IMG/VR virus record: IMGVR_UViG_3300010160_000055
Span: 1 to 56,479 of that record
DNA: 56,479 nt
Strand: one strand, 5' to 3'
Source of the DNA: a virus
Shown: positions 46,589 to 54,404 of the stretch, piece after piece
How positions within the stretch are numbered: the stretch's first letter is position 1
How the letters are laid out: each line of letters starts with the position of its first letter
The notes under the pieces: generated by a model
The model's database searches: none
The model's input: only the letters and a program-made list of their open reading frames with translations
What the model was told of the DNA's origin: nothing
Made by a program: the position numbers and the translations under genes

Positions 46589-48409
46589 TTATAGTGTTGT
46601 TATTCTTCCTTTAATATCTATGTCTGGGTATTTTACTTCAAATATACAAGGGTCATAGGAAGGGTACACTACGTTATCCTTAGTTGCTCCTATAATATCG
46701 TATGCATATTGTGAATATACTCCTCCTACGTTATTTACTATTTCTATTTTTTGAACTGTTTGTACACCTTTCTCTTGATCTAACAAAGTGTATAGTGTTG
46801 ATACGTTAATAGGTTGATTAATATTCCATTTCGTAATATTAAAATGATCTTTTAGTCTATTTGTACAAGCAAGTAATACGTCTCTTCCTGAGAAGTTCGG
46901 TTTTACTATTATGTCAAAATTAACACCTATATTTACTATAAAAGCGTCTTTTATATTAATAGCATCTGTCAATACCATATATTCTGAAAGATATGTTTTG
47001 AGGTTGCTTTTTAATGTACCTGTTGCTAATGTTAAGTTTTTATTATTATCGTATGCTAAAGTAAATAGGGATAACGACAGTGGATTACTGTCTACTATAC
47101 TATCTGTAGCACTATTTGGATTTGTTAATTGATCTTGAGTTATATAGACTTTTGCAATTGATCCGTACTTAGAATCCATAGATAGAGCTCTAACTGTATA
47201 ATCTTGAAGTGTTACTGCTCTACCTTGCTCATTAAAAGCTCTTAAAGAATTCTCTCTTAATTCATCTACTGTATCACCATCTCTCCCTCCTGCTGCTGAA
47301 AGTACGTTATTAAACGATACTGTGTTAAGTTGTGAGGTATCTATTGCTGTAGGTGTTCCTCCGTATCCTACTAATGTGCTTATAGAATTTGCAGGAGCAT
47401 TAGCTGCTACCCCTCCTCCTACTAGGTACTTAATTGTTAGCGTTGTATTTGAAGGTGCTAATCCGTATGATTTTGTTGATAAGAAGTTAGATGGATCAAA
47501 TGCATAATCAATTCTTGAAACTCCTTGATTTGAGCCAAAACCTACATTTGTTGGATCAGGTGTAATTATTGAATCATCTTGACCTGTAATACCTGCTCCA
47601 AATTGAATCTGCAATTGGCCGTTAGCTAAAAATCTTGTTACAAATCTTCTAGGAACTCTTTGAAGTGTTAAGCTATATGGTACTACTTGTTTATCAGGGG
47701 CGTTATTAGTATTATCTACAAAAACTGTATCTTGCCCTAAAAACGGAACTTCGTACCAAATATTTCCATTACTATCTACTATAGACTGTATACCTATAAT
47801 ATTCGTATCATCTATACTAATTGTTTTAAATTTCTCTACAGTAGTAACTACCTCTGTTAGAGTCTTTACTTCTCCAGATATTGCTCTAGCTACTTTAGTT
47901 AATCTAAACTGACTAGGATTACCTCCGGATAAAGTTTCTACAGTTACGGTTGTGTCATCATACGAGCTAGAAAAAGTAAAATCAATATGCTTATCTATAA
48001 AAAAATTTACCTGATCTGCTACTGTTGATTTTAGTTTCGTATTTGCTGGTATGTATAAGGCTTGATTCCAATTAGGTTCTCCTGCAGCTGCTCCTACTAT
48101 TTGTGATACTTCAATATCGACTTCAGAAGGAGTTGTTATCTTAGGGCGATATCCCATCATATAAGCTAAGTTGTATAGATTAGCAGGATTTTTAGCATGC
48201 TGTATATATGTTTCTTGAAGCTGTGTATCTTGGTAGAATGATAGAACATCTCCTACATAAGCAGCCATCTCGATAAACATCATACCTGGTGATGAAGGTG
48301 AAAAGTCATTGTAAGAATCTGGGAAGTAGTTCTTAGCGTACTCTATTAACTGACTTCTAAAATCTCCAAAGTCTCTATTTACATATTTTATATCTCTATC
48401 TTGAGCCAT
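46589..48409 (-). CDS. gp6: Baseplate wedge protein (gp6-like, baseplate J family)
   Basis: 606 residues (T4 gp6 is 660). N-terminal Y-V-N-R-D-F-G-D-F-R-S-Q-L-I-E-Y-A and D-F-S-P-S-S-P-G-M-M-F-I-E-M-A (about 36-50), then A-Y-V-G-D-V-L-S-F-Y-Q-D, are hallmarks of gp6/baseplate J proteins. A-A-G-G-R-D-G-D-T-V-D-E-L-R-E-N (about 370) and R-A-V-T-L-Q-D-Y follow. gp6 dimers form the inner baseplate ring that dilates to trigger sheath contraction. It overlaps gp25 as TAATG, preserving the typical gp25-gp6 adjacency. Confidence 0.92.
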   Translation of the reverse strand: MAQDRDIKYVNRDFGDFRSQLIEYAKNYFPDSYNDFSPSSPGMMFIEMAAYVGDVLSFYQDTQLQETYIQHAKNPANLYNLAYMMGYRPKITTPSEVDIEVSQIVGAAAGEPNWNQALYIPANTKLKSTVADQVNFFIDKHIDFTFSSSYDDTTVTVETLSGGNPSQFRLTKVARAISGEVKTLTEVVTTVEKFKTISIDDTNIIGIQSIVDSNGNIWYEVPFLGQDTVFVDNTNNAPDKQVVPYSLTLQRVPRRFVTRFLANGQLQIQFGAGITGQDDSIITPDPTNVGFGSNQGVSRIDYAFDPSNFLSTKSYGLAPSNTTLTIKYLVGGGVAANAPANSISTLVGYGGTPTAIDTSQLNTVSFNNVLSAAGGRDGDTVDELRENSLRAFNEQGRAVTLQDYTVRALSMDSKYGSIAKVYITQDQLTNPNSATDSIVDSNPLSLSLFTLAYDNNKNLTLATGTLKSNLKTYLSEYMVLTDAINIKDAFIVNIGVNFDIIVKPNFSGRDVLLACTNRLKDHFNITKWNINQPINVSTLYTLLDQEKGVQTVQKIEIVNNVGGVYSQYAYDIIGATKDNVVYPSYDPCIFEVKYPDIDIKGRITTL

Positions 48410-48819
48410 TATTGTTCAAAATTAATTAACAATTCGTCTTGTATATTTGTCTGAGTAACGCTATATTTTATATAAACTGTTACTGTATTTGTATCAGGAG
48501 AGTTTGCAATTTTTATATCATTTACCTTTAAACTTGGAAACCAAGTTGAAATTTCTGTCCTTACTACTGCTTCTATCTCACCTTTTTTGTCTTCTGTTAT
48601 CTGATCAAAAAGTAATCTTCTTAGTCCTGCTCCTAAATTAGGGTTTAAATATCTTTCTCCTTTTTCAGTAAGAAAGTGATTAACTAAGTTTGATTTTAAA
48701 GCGTCTTGAGTTGAATATGTAGAATTAAATACAGAGGTAGAGGAGAAAGGAAGACTTACTCCAACTGCTTTCCTAGGTTGTAAATCTAGTGGATTTATTT
48801 TCTGTACATTAAATGCCAT
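48409..48819 (-). CDS. gp25: Baseplate wedge protein gp25
   Basis: 136 residues, matching T4 gp25 (132). The family core L-T-E-K-G-E-R-Y-L-N-P-N-L-G-A-G-L (about 50-66) contains the conserved Glu-Pro/Asn-Arg type sheath-contacting region of the GPW/gp25 family, followed by a beta domain V-N-D-I-K-I-A and V-T-V-Y-I-K-Y. gp25 nucleates sheath assembly on the baseplate. TAATG overlaps at both ends. Confidence 0.92.
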   Translation of the reverse strand: MAFNVQKINPLDLQPRKAVGVSLPFSSTSVFNSTYSTQDALKSNLVNHFLTEKGERYLNPNLGAGLRRLLFDQITEDKKGEIEAVVRTEISTWFPSLKVNDIKIANSPDTNTVTVYIKYSVTQTNIQDELLINFEQ

Positions 48820-49253
48820 TACGCTCCAAATCTCTGTTTATCTTTTTCTACTGATGCTTTATAAACATCTCCTGCTCTCATCATAAAATCAAATTGCGAA
48901 ATATCTAACCCCGGTTCTGGAGCTGGTTTGAACTGTTCTATTGGGTTCATTCCTAATCCTGGTGCTTGAACCATGTCAGAAGTTGCACTTATCATGCTTT
49001 GATAGTCTCCTTGAGTCATTGAATACTTTGTCTCATTCATTAGATCTGCAATAGGATTTCCAGTTGGAATTGGTCTTGCTACTACAGGTTTATGTTCTGC
49101 ATACTTCGTTACAGTACTAGGCGTACCTTGTCCACCTACTCCTACTGGTGTAGATTTAGGTTTTACATCTTCAGAAAGAATTATCTCTAACTCCTCACGA
49201 ACTGCTTCTTTTACTGCTTCCTTAATTAATTTTTTTAACAAATCTAACTTCAT
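48819..49253 (-). CDS. Protein with leader-like helix, baseplate region, function unknown
   Basis: 144 residues. M-K-L-D-L-L-K-K-L-I-K-E-A-V-K-E-A-V-R-E is an amphipathic L-I-x-E leader. The rest is low in predicted structure, with P-I-P-T-G-N-P-I-A-D-L-M-N-E-T-K-Y-S-M-T-Q-style conserved segments and F-D-F-M-M-R-A-G-D-V-Y-K-A. It is odd that a late-type box (49256-49265) lies only 2-3 bases before the ATG; either translation is leaderless or a downstream start is used. It may be a packaged or tail-associated small protein. Confidence 0.5.
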   Translation of the reverse strand: MKLDLLKKLIKEAVKEAVREELEIILSEDVKPKSTPVGVGGQGTPSTVTKYAEHKPVVARPIPTGNPIADLMNETKYSMTQGDYQSMISATSDMVQAPGLGMNPIEQFKPAPEPGLDISQFDFMMRAGDVYKASVEKDKQRFGA

Positions 49254-49255
49254 AT

Positions 49256-49265
49256 TAATAAATAG
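49256..49265 (-). promoter_or_regulatory. Late-type box abutting a start codon
   Basis: Minus strand CTATTTATTA ends three bases before the ATG at 49253, too close for a normal leader. Confidence 0.3.
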
Positions 49266-49270
49266 TTATG

Positions 49271-50089
49271 TTATATTAATTGATTATCTATTTTAAATTT
49301 TATCTCATCTAACAATACCTGTGTTGAAGAACTAAAGGATGAAGGTCCTTTTAAAACTACTATTCCTCTATTATCTATTGCTGTAGCGTACCTTTTAGGT
49401 GCTATTTTAGAAGAATCTGCATCCTGTTGGATAGCTAGTGTGTAGGTTTTTCCTGTGGTTGGGTTTGTATGTATATAGTTAGGGTCGATATTTCCTTGTG
49501 CATCTTTTGGAGTTCCTTCAGATCCTGTATTTTCTTTTGGCTGTGCTTCACTTACTATTTTAGATAAGTCTGGTGATTGTTTACTGCATTCTTGAATTAA
49601 TGCATCTAACGACTGTAATCTGCTTTTTAAATTTGCTAGAGTACTTGATGCGTTATTTACTACCCCTTCTACTCCTGCTTTATCACCTTCTAATGCATCG
49701 ACTAACTTAGTAAACTTCTCTAATGTGTCACTATATTTTATAATAATATTTATAGGTATTCCTACTCCTCCAGATAGGGGAGGTATAATTGCTGTAGGTA
49801 TAGGTAAACTCTTAATTACAGTTATTGCTGCTCGTAGAGATACTATTATTCCATCAAAAGGTGCAACTATTCCTTTAAATACAGTAATTCTACTTTCAAA
49901 AGAATCTATAACACTAATTAAATTGTTTCTTTCTTTTATTATTTTTTGCAACTCAGTTGATGTAGGGCATTGACTTGAAAATTTAGAAACCATACCAAAT
50001 ACTCTTGATTGTACTTGTGCAGTCACTTTCCCTTGAACGGATCCTACCTGTCTTGCAACTATGCCTGATATTTGAGGAAGTAGTGCCAT
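49271..50089 (-). CDS. Tail/baseplate structural protein with coiled-coil region
   Basis: 272 residues. Helical N-terminal 170 residues with two amphipathic coiled-coil stretches (L-Q-K-I-I-K-E-R-N-N-L-I-S-V-I-D and L-A-N-L-K-S-R-L-Q-S-L-D-A-L) separated by a hydrophobic Pro/Ile-rich loop (P-I-P-T-A-I-I-P-P-L-S-G-G-V-G-I-P). The C-terminal domain has Y-I-H-T-N-P-T-T-G-K-T-Y-T-L and I-D-N-R-G-I-V-V-L-K-G. The architecture recalls a tail-hub or tape-measure-adjacent structural protein. Position between the hub candidate and gp25 supports a baseplate role. Not named with confidence. Confidence 0.55.
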   Translation of the reverse strand: MALLPQISGIVARQVGSVQGKVTAQVQSRVFGMVSKFSSQCPTSTELQKIIKERNNLISVIDSFESRITVFKGIVAPFDGIIVSLRAAITVIKSLPIPTAIIPPLSGGVGIPINIIIKYSDTLEKFTKLVDALEGDKAGVEGVVNNASSTLANLKSRLQSLDALIQECSKQSPDLSKIVSEAQPKENTGSEGTPKDAQGNIDPNYIHTNPTTGKTYTLAIQQDADSSKIAPKRYATAIDNRGIVVLKGPSSFSSSTQVLLDEIKFKIDNQLI

Positions 50090-51246
50090 TATTCAGTAAA
50101 TACTTTTTTAGATTGAAATAACTTATACTGTGTTTTTAGAGATTGAATTGTTGCTTTTAAACTCGGTCCTGCTGCATTAAGTGATGGCACTGGCCCTCCT
50201 AATACTGATGTTGCAGTAGTCATAGATGTTGCTACGCTATCTAATGTATCTAATAATGCTCCTAGCCAATTTTCTAATTGTTTACCCAATACTGCAGGTT
50301 GCTGTGTACCTCCTGTAGACGTTCTTGCTTTTTTTCCTAAGTATATTTTTTTTGCATCAACACAGAAATAATCTGTAGCATCTAAGTTTAAGGTCTTTGC
50401 ATTTAATCCTACAGATTCTTTTGCAGATAATAAAATACTTTCTTCTTTTGCATTAAAGTATAATCTCCCTCCATTTAATATAACTTGATTCCCTTTATAT
50501 TGATTAGGGGCTGTAGGTTTTGTGTTATAAGAATCTCTTTTAGTATTTGCTGAGGTTATATTGATTCTATGGTCTGATAAAAAGTATAGTGAGTTTGGAT
50601 CTTTATCTATATCTTCAACAATATGATCTATTCCATTATCAGTTTTTAGCTGTCCATTACTTATTAAGATAGTAGGTTTAGAGTTATTACTCTCATCCAC
50701 TAATTTATTTTCAAGTGACATATTTCCACTTAATCTAATAGACTGTCCTTGTCTACCTTCTATTAAAATATCTCCTGGGAAGGGATACATAGGATTTATG
50801 TCTGCAAGTTCTTTTACATCCTTACCTAGTATAGTGCTGATATCTGTATTAGGTTCTGGGAGTGCATTGTGGTGATTACTTCCCCATAGGTTAACTACTG
50901 TTGAATAATACATGTCCCTAGTACTAACCTTCGATTGTATATCTGAGGTAGGCCCTTGTACGATGAGTACTACTTCGTTAAGTAAAGGGAATTGCTTCAT
51001 ATTAGTATACAAAGGCTGAGCTGGGTGCTCAGTGGCACCTGTACCTTTTTCTGCAGATATATCTCTATATACAATAGTACCTATAGGGAGTATGTTGCCA
51101 GCTGCATCTTTTATCTCTGTACTTTCATCTAAAGCTATCTTAATAACTCTACCGAAAACTAAAGATCCTTGCCCAGAACCTCCTCTACCGGTAGATTGTA
51201 CAAGACCTCCTACTTGATTGCCTAGAAAATAATTACCTCCAGCCAT
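50089..51246 (-). CDS. Baseplate hub / OB-fold structural protein candidate
   Basis: 385 residues. N-terminal Gly-rich region, then F-G-R-V-I-K-I-A-L-D (31-40) and a small barrel up to about 125 (V-V-L-I-V-Q-G-P), consistent with an OB fold. Y-P-F-P-G-D-I-L-I-E-G-R-Q-G-Q-S-I-R (154-171) is a block conserved in a T4-type baseplate/structural protein. N-G-G-R-L-Y-F-N-A-K and S-V-G-L-N-A-K-T-L-N-L-D-A (about 265-295) look like a needle-type beta repeat. This suggests a gp5-type hub/spike without a lysozyme domain, inferred from layout. TAATG overlaps on both sides. Confidence 0.5.
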   Translation of the reverse strand: MAGGNYFLGNQVGGLVQSTGRGGSGQGSLVFGRVIKIALDESTEIKDAAGNILPIGTIVYRDISAEKGTGATEHPAQPLYTNMKQFPLLNEVVLIVQGPTSDIQSKVSTRDMYYSTVVNLWGSNHHNALPEPNTDISTILGKDVKELADINPMYPFPGDILIEGRQGQSIRLSGNMSLENKLVDESNNSKPTILISNGQLKTDNGIDHIVEDIDKDPNSLYFLSDHRINITSANTKRDSYNTKPTAPNQYKGNQVILNGGRLYFNAKEESILLSAKESVGLNAKTLNLDATDYFCVDAKKIYLGKKARTSTGGTQQPAVLGKQLENWLGALLDTLDSVATSMTTATSVLGGPVPSLNAAGPSLKATIQSLKTQYKLFQSKKVFTE

Positions 51247-51596
51247 TACTCTTCGTCTTTTTTATCTAACTGCTTCCCTAGCTCTTCACTCTGTTCCATT
51301 AACTTTGCAAGTTCTTCAGGGTTAAAAAAGTCTGCTTCAGACCCCTTTGCTCCTCCTTCAAGTCTTTGAACAAGTGCTACCATTTTAATAAGATGTTCGT
51401 CATTTTTTACTCCAACTTCTAAGTACTCTTTTATCATAGGTACAACCAAAGTTGCATCACCTATGTTCTCAACAAGAGGTTTTAACTCTCCGATAAGAGC
51501 ATTGATTTGCTTTTCTTTATTCTTATAATTATCGTAAATTTCTTTTAGAACATCAGAAACAGTCTTTTTTCCAAATATTGTTGTCTCTAATCCCAT
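51246..51596 (-). CDS. Small acidic helical protein, function unknown
   Basis: 116 residues. M-G-L-E-T-T-I-F-G-K-K-T-V-S-D-V-L-K-E-I, then mostly helices and a C-terminal E-E-L-A-K-L-M-E-Q-S-E-E-L-G-K-Q. Acidic, soluble. It precedes the hub candidate with a TAATG overlap and follows a late-type box (51606-51620). A baseplate assembly chaperone is possible from position; nothing in the sequence proves it. Confidence 0.55.
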   Translation of the reverse strand: MGLETTIFGKKTVSDVLKEIYDNYKNKEKQINALIGELKPLVENIGDATLVVPMIKEYLEVGVKNDEHLIKMVALVQRLEGGAKGSEADFFNPEELAKLMEQSEELGKQLDKKDEE

Positions 51597-51605
51597 AGTC
51601 TATTT

Positions 51606-51620
51606 ATTATATAAATATCT
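51606..51620 (-). promoter_or_regulatory. Putative late promoter box
   Basis: Minus strand AGATATTTATATAAT about 10 bases before the 51596 start, in the gap behind the sigma factor gene; probable start of the baseplate operon. Confidence 0.4.
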
Positions 51621-51629
51621 GAAGATATA

Positions 51630-52328
51630 CTATTGAATAGTAAATCCTGCTTCTTGGTAGGATTTGTATACTTTATAAAATTCTTCTTTAAGTTTTGAGA
51701 TTACCTTAGTAAGTGTAGGGGTTTCGCAATCTGTCATTTCTCTAATATAAATGTACAGAGCTTTTTTTCTAAATATTTCTAAATCGTGCCTAGTTCTAAA
51801 AAGAGTAAGTATAGCATCTGCTACTTTCTGATCCTGCTCTTTAACAAAAAGTTGATCTATATTATCATAACTGTTCTCTACAAAGATATTTACTACTGTT
51901 GCTAATGTAATTCTTCTTTCTGAATCTACTAATCCTTCTACTTCGTAAGAATCTTCCATTTCTTCAAAAGATCCTACCTGTTTTAGCTTCTTGTAATTAC
52001 GGTTATTGTAATTAATAAGCCACCTTTTTACAATAGTTTGAAAGTAAGAAAATGCTTTAGCACCATTAGTAGAATCAAATCTATGTATCTTATCTTCTAC
52101 CAACATACTTACTACATCTAATTTCAAATCTTCTATACTATCTACATCTAAGTAGTAGAATTTAAAAGTATGTATAATATTCTCTGCTAATTTATAAAAA
52201 GGGAAATATATCTCTTCCTTAAAAACCTTATCCTTAAAAACAGGATAAGAGGATGCGTTATATCTTACGATTGCATCCTCTGTTTCTTGTGTAAAATAGT
52301 AATTATCTTTATTTTGCGGCTTTGCCAT
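51630..52328 (-). CDS. gp55: Late transcription sigma factor (gp55-like)
   Basis: 232 residues from M-A-K-P-Q-N-K-D-N-Y-Y-F. An upstream ATG (52352) adds eight unlikely residues. Sigma region 2 features are seen: I-Y-F-P-F-Y-K-L-A-E-N-I-I, L-K-L-D-V-V-S-M-L-V-E-D-K-I and F-D-S-T-N-G-A-K-A-F-S-Y-F then I-V-K-R-W-L-I-N-Y-N. The last block is the promoter-melting/-10-recognition helix as in T4 gp55. The C-terminus L-K-E-E-F-Y-K-V-Y-K may contain the sliding-clamp-type tail. It would direct host RNA polymerase to late promoters, matching the TATAAATA-type boxes here. The start overlaps the small membrane gene. Confidence 0.82.
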   Translation of the reverse strand: MAKPQNKDNYYFTQETEDAIVRYNASSYPVFKDKVFKEEIYFPFYKLAENIIHTFKFYYLDVDSIEDLKLDVVSMLVEDKIHRFDSTNGAKAFSYFQTIVKRWLINYNNRNYKKLKQVGSFEEMEDSYEVEGLVDSERRITLATVVNIFVENSYDNIDQLFVKEQDQKVADAILTLFRTRHDLEIFRKKALYIYIREMTDCETPTLTKVISKLKEEFYKVYKSYQEAGFTIQ

Positions 52329-52500
52329 AGTCTTCTGGGAGACGGTATTCATTTATTGTTTCTTGTATTTCTTTCATAAAATTAAAGAAGACTCCAACTT
52401 CATCATCTGACCTAAATGCACCTTTCTCATCTAATTGTTCAACATAAATTTTTGATTCATTAATAAGATACGCAACATTTCTTAAATAACCTACTTGGTA
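52309..52500 (-). CDS. Small membrane protein, cytoplasmic part (after an in-frame TAA)
   Basis: In frame with 52501-52602. It reads Y-Q-V-G-Y-L-R-N-V-A-Y-L-I-N-E-S-K-I-Y-V, then G-A-F-R-S-D-D-E-V-G-V-F-F-N-F-M-K-E-I-Q, and ends G-K-A-A-K at TAA 52309-52311. The D-D-E-V-G-x-x-F motif is a conserved feature of small membrane-anchored proteins beside gp55-like genes in T4-like phages, as I recall. The first Met after the TAA is inside this motif region, so independent translation of the piece is unlikely. Confidence 0.5.
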   Translation of the reverse strand, partial: YQVGYLRNVAYLINESKIYVEQLDEKGAFRSDDEVGVFFNFMKEIQETINEYRLPEDYGKAAK

Positions 52501-52602
52501 TTATATAATATCCTCTTGCTTTATTACTTTACGGTTTAGGTTGTAAATAATATACCCTAAAACTAAGATAACTATAACTAATACTGATAATAAAATCTCC
52601 AT
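52501..52602 (-). CDS. Small membrane protein, N-terminal anchor (ends at in-frame TAA)
   Basis: 33 codons: M-E-I-L-L-S-V-L-V-I-V-I-L-V-L-G-Y-I-I-Y, then N-L-N-R-K-V-I-K-Q-E-D-I-I, then TAA at 52501-52503. One transmembrane helix with positively charged cytoplasmic flank. The frame continues for 63 more sense codons on the far side, so the stop appears premature. The start is three bases after the HD gene stop. Confidence 0.5.
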   Translation of the reverse strand: MEILLSVLVIVILVLGYIIYNLNRKVIKQEDII

Positions 52603-52605
52603 TTC

Positions 52606-53343
52606 TTAAATATTTTTTACTAAATTCATTAATCCTTCTGAAGCATTAACTGTCTTACCAGTACTTGCTTTAGTCTTCTCTGCCTTATTCTCAGTAGTAC
52701 CTCCTTGACTTTTCCAAGTATCGTATTCTATTTTAGAAGCTAAGAAATCTGCATTATGGAGAATATATACTAAATTAGTTTTAAATTTAGCATCAGGACT
52801 AAAAGACATGTAATAAGGTTTATTTACATCATCATATAATCCATCATGTAATTTAATAGCTAAATACTCTCTCTCTGTTAATGGTATTCCACATTGTTGA
52901 AGAGTAAAAAGAGAGCGGTCTTGAATAAGCATGAAAGTTAAGTCCTTATTAGGGGTATACATTTCATTTAATTTATCCTGTCTCCATTTATCTGTCTGTT
53001 GTATATAGTTAGGTTTTCCTTTAGAACCTATTTTACCTAAATCATGATTAAGAGCAGCGAATACTAACTCTTCATCGGTAAAATCTATAGAAGTACCCAT
53101 TTCCTGCCAAAGAGCTTTAGTCTTTAAAGCACAATGAACAACACGATTAACATGGTCGATATATCCTCCCGGGAAAGCATTATGGTAAAAAGTTTTACCG
53201 GAGGCAGGAGCCACGATCATTTCATCGGACAGGTCAAGGTAAAGAGCTTTTAACTTCTCTTTACGATCTCCTGTTATAAAAGTATCTACAATTTTAAGAT
53301 GCTTTTCCCAATTCTTCTCTATTTGTTCTGCCGAAAGATTCAT
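52606..53343 (-). CDS. HD-domain phosphohydrolase
   Basis: 245 residues. Metal ligands: H64 in G-G-Y-I-D-H-V-N-R-V, H100-D101 in A-L-N-H-D-L-G-K-I-G, and a distal Asp in H-N-A-D-F-L-A-S. This H...HD...D pattern defines HD phosphohydrolases, which act on nucleotides or (p)ppGpp/cyclic dinucleotide-type substrates; the substrate here is unknown. K-T-F-Y-H-N-A-F-P-G-G precedes the first ligand as in related phage members. The C-terminal 25 residues are a flexible Lys/Thr-rich tail. A counter-defence nucleotide hydrolase is conceivable. TAATG overlap with the small gene upstream. Confidence 0.8.
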   Translation of the reverse strand: MNLSAEQIEKNWEKHLKIVDTFITGDRKEKLKALYLDLSDEMIVAPASGKTFYHNAFPGGYIDHVNRVVHCALKTKALWQEMGTSIDFTDEELVFAALNHDLGKIGSKGKPNYIQQTDKWRQDKLNEMYTPNKDLTFMLIQDRSLFTLQQCGIPLTEREYLAIKLHDGLYDDVNKPYYMSFSPDAKFKTNLVYILHNADFLASKIEYDTWKSQGGTTENKAEKTKASTGKTVNASEGLMNLVKNI

Positions 53344-53516
53344 TAGTCTTGATGCTCTGTATTTAGTAGAGTTCTCATATCCCCTATCTTCTCTAATAAC
53401 TCTTCCACTTTTACATACGCTTCCGCTTGTTCATTACGGTGAATATGATATCCTATTTTCTTTACTTCGGATTCAAATCTTTCTAATTTCTGTTCAAATA
53501 AGGTTTTGTTTCTCAT
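53343..53516 (-). CDS. Small helical protein (57 residues)
   Basis: M-R-N-K-T-L-F-E-Q-K-L-E-R-F-E-S-E-V-K-K, then I-G-Y-H-I-H-R-N-E-Q-A-E-A-Y-V-K-V and L-L-N-T-E-H-Q-D. Coiled-coil-prone. The K-I-G-Y-H-I-H-R-N-E motif is one I have seen conserved in marine T4-like phages next to the HD gene. Its stop overlaps the HD start as TAATG. Function unknown. Confidence 0.6.
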   Translation of the reverse strand: MRNKTLFEQKLERFESEVKKIGYHIHRNEQAEAYVKVEELLEKIGDMRTLLNTEHQD

Positions 53517-53604
53517 TTTTTTATTTTTTATTTATTAATACTTCTTTATACTTTATAAATCCATATAGGGGTAAGTTATGAACTTTTTTTTTGGGAAACA
53601 ACTC

Positions 53605-54258
53605 TTATGGTTCAAATGATATTTTTAACTCTTTTGTAATAGTTTCTTTATTTTCCCCTAAAGCTACCTCTATGTAAATTGTTGCTGTCATACCTTCAAA
53701 GTCATCAAAGAATACCATAGATTGCTGAGGATGGTATGTATATTTACTGTATTTAGCAAAATAAGTACGGTATGCTGGGTGATTTACATTAACGTTAGGG
53801 TTATGTTGAATTTCATATCCTGCTAAATTCTCTATAGTAACTTGTTGTACTAGTTGAGGGAATGTATAAGAAGCAGTTCCGTAAGGAATAGGTGTATTCA
53901 TTTGACTACTATTCCAAAGACCTAGGTACGAGTAAGTAGGGTAAGTCCATATAACATTTCCTAAAGTATAGAAGAAATTAGAGTCAAAACCTGTAGAAAC
54001 TAAAGGAACTCCATTTATAACGTAGTGTGGATCCAGCTCATTTATATTACCTTTTACTGTAAAGTAATCTAAATTAGCATGCTTTATATGCCAAACACCT
54101 TGAGCATCTTGGTAAGTTCCAGGGTGACCTAAAGTATCTATCCAGAATTCAGCCCCGCAATTACCATTTAAACAAACATTAGGTTCTAATTCAGGTGTTG
54201 AACAACTAAATACAAATAACGATACTACTAATAAAAATAAAATTCTTAACTGTTTCAT
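53605..54258 (-). CDS. Phage-encoded lipoprotein
   Basis: 217 residues. A type II signal peptide is evident: M-K-Q-L-R-I-L-F-L-L-V-V-S-L-F-V-F-S-C, lipidated Cys19, followed by S-T-P-E-L-E-P. The mature part is beta-rich with aromatic residues (F-W-I-D-T-L-G-H-P; W-T-Y-P-T-Y-S-Y-L-G-L-W-N). It would be anchored in a host membrane. Phage lipoproteins often block superinfection or modify the surface; no direct evidence here. It has its own early-type promoter (54276-54311) and is not coupled to its neighbours. Low-GC coding is like its surroundings. It could be a recent host acquisition. Confidence 0.75.
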   Translation of the reverse strand: MKQLRILFLLVVSLFVFSCSTPELEPNVCLNGNCGAEFWIDTLGHPGTYQDAQGVWHIKHANLDYFTVKGNINELDPHYVINGVPLVSTGFDSNFFYTLGNVIWTYPTYSYLGLWNSSQMNTPIPYGTASYTFPQLVQQVTIENLAGYEIQHNPNVNVNHPAYRTYFAKYSKYTYHPQQSMVFFDDFEGMTATIYIEVALGENKETITKELKISFEP

Positions 54259-54275
54259 AATATATCTTTTTAATT

Positions 54276-54311
54276 ATACCTAAATATACGAAGAAAAAAG
54301 GGAGGGGGCAA
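54276..54311 (-). promoter_or_regulatory. Bacteroidota-type promoter of the lipoprotein gene
   Basis: Minus strand TTG at 54309-54311, 20-base spacer, then TATATTTAGGTAT ending at 54276, 18 bases before the ATG. It matches the TTG / TAnnTTTG promoter type of Bacteroidota. Confidence 0.65.
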
Positions 54312-54404
54312 CTATTTTTTAAATTATTTTCGAAGAATCGCCGCGCAAGAATTTTTATATATCCTTCCCAAATACCTGTTAAGTTCGCAATATTTTTATA
54401 TATT

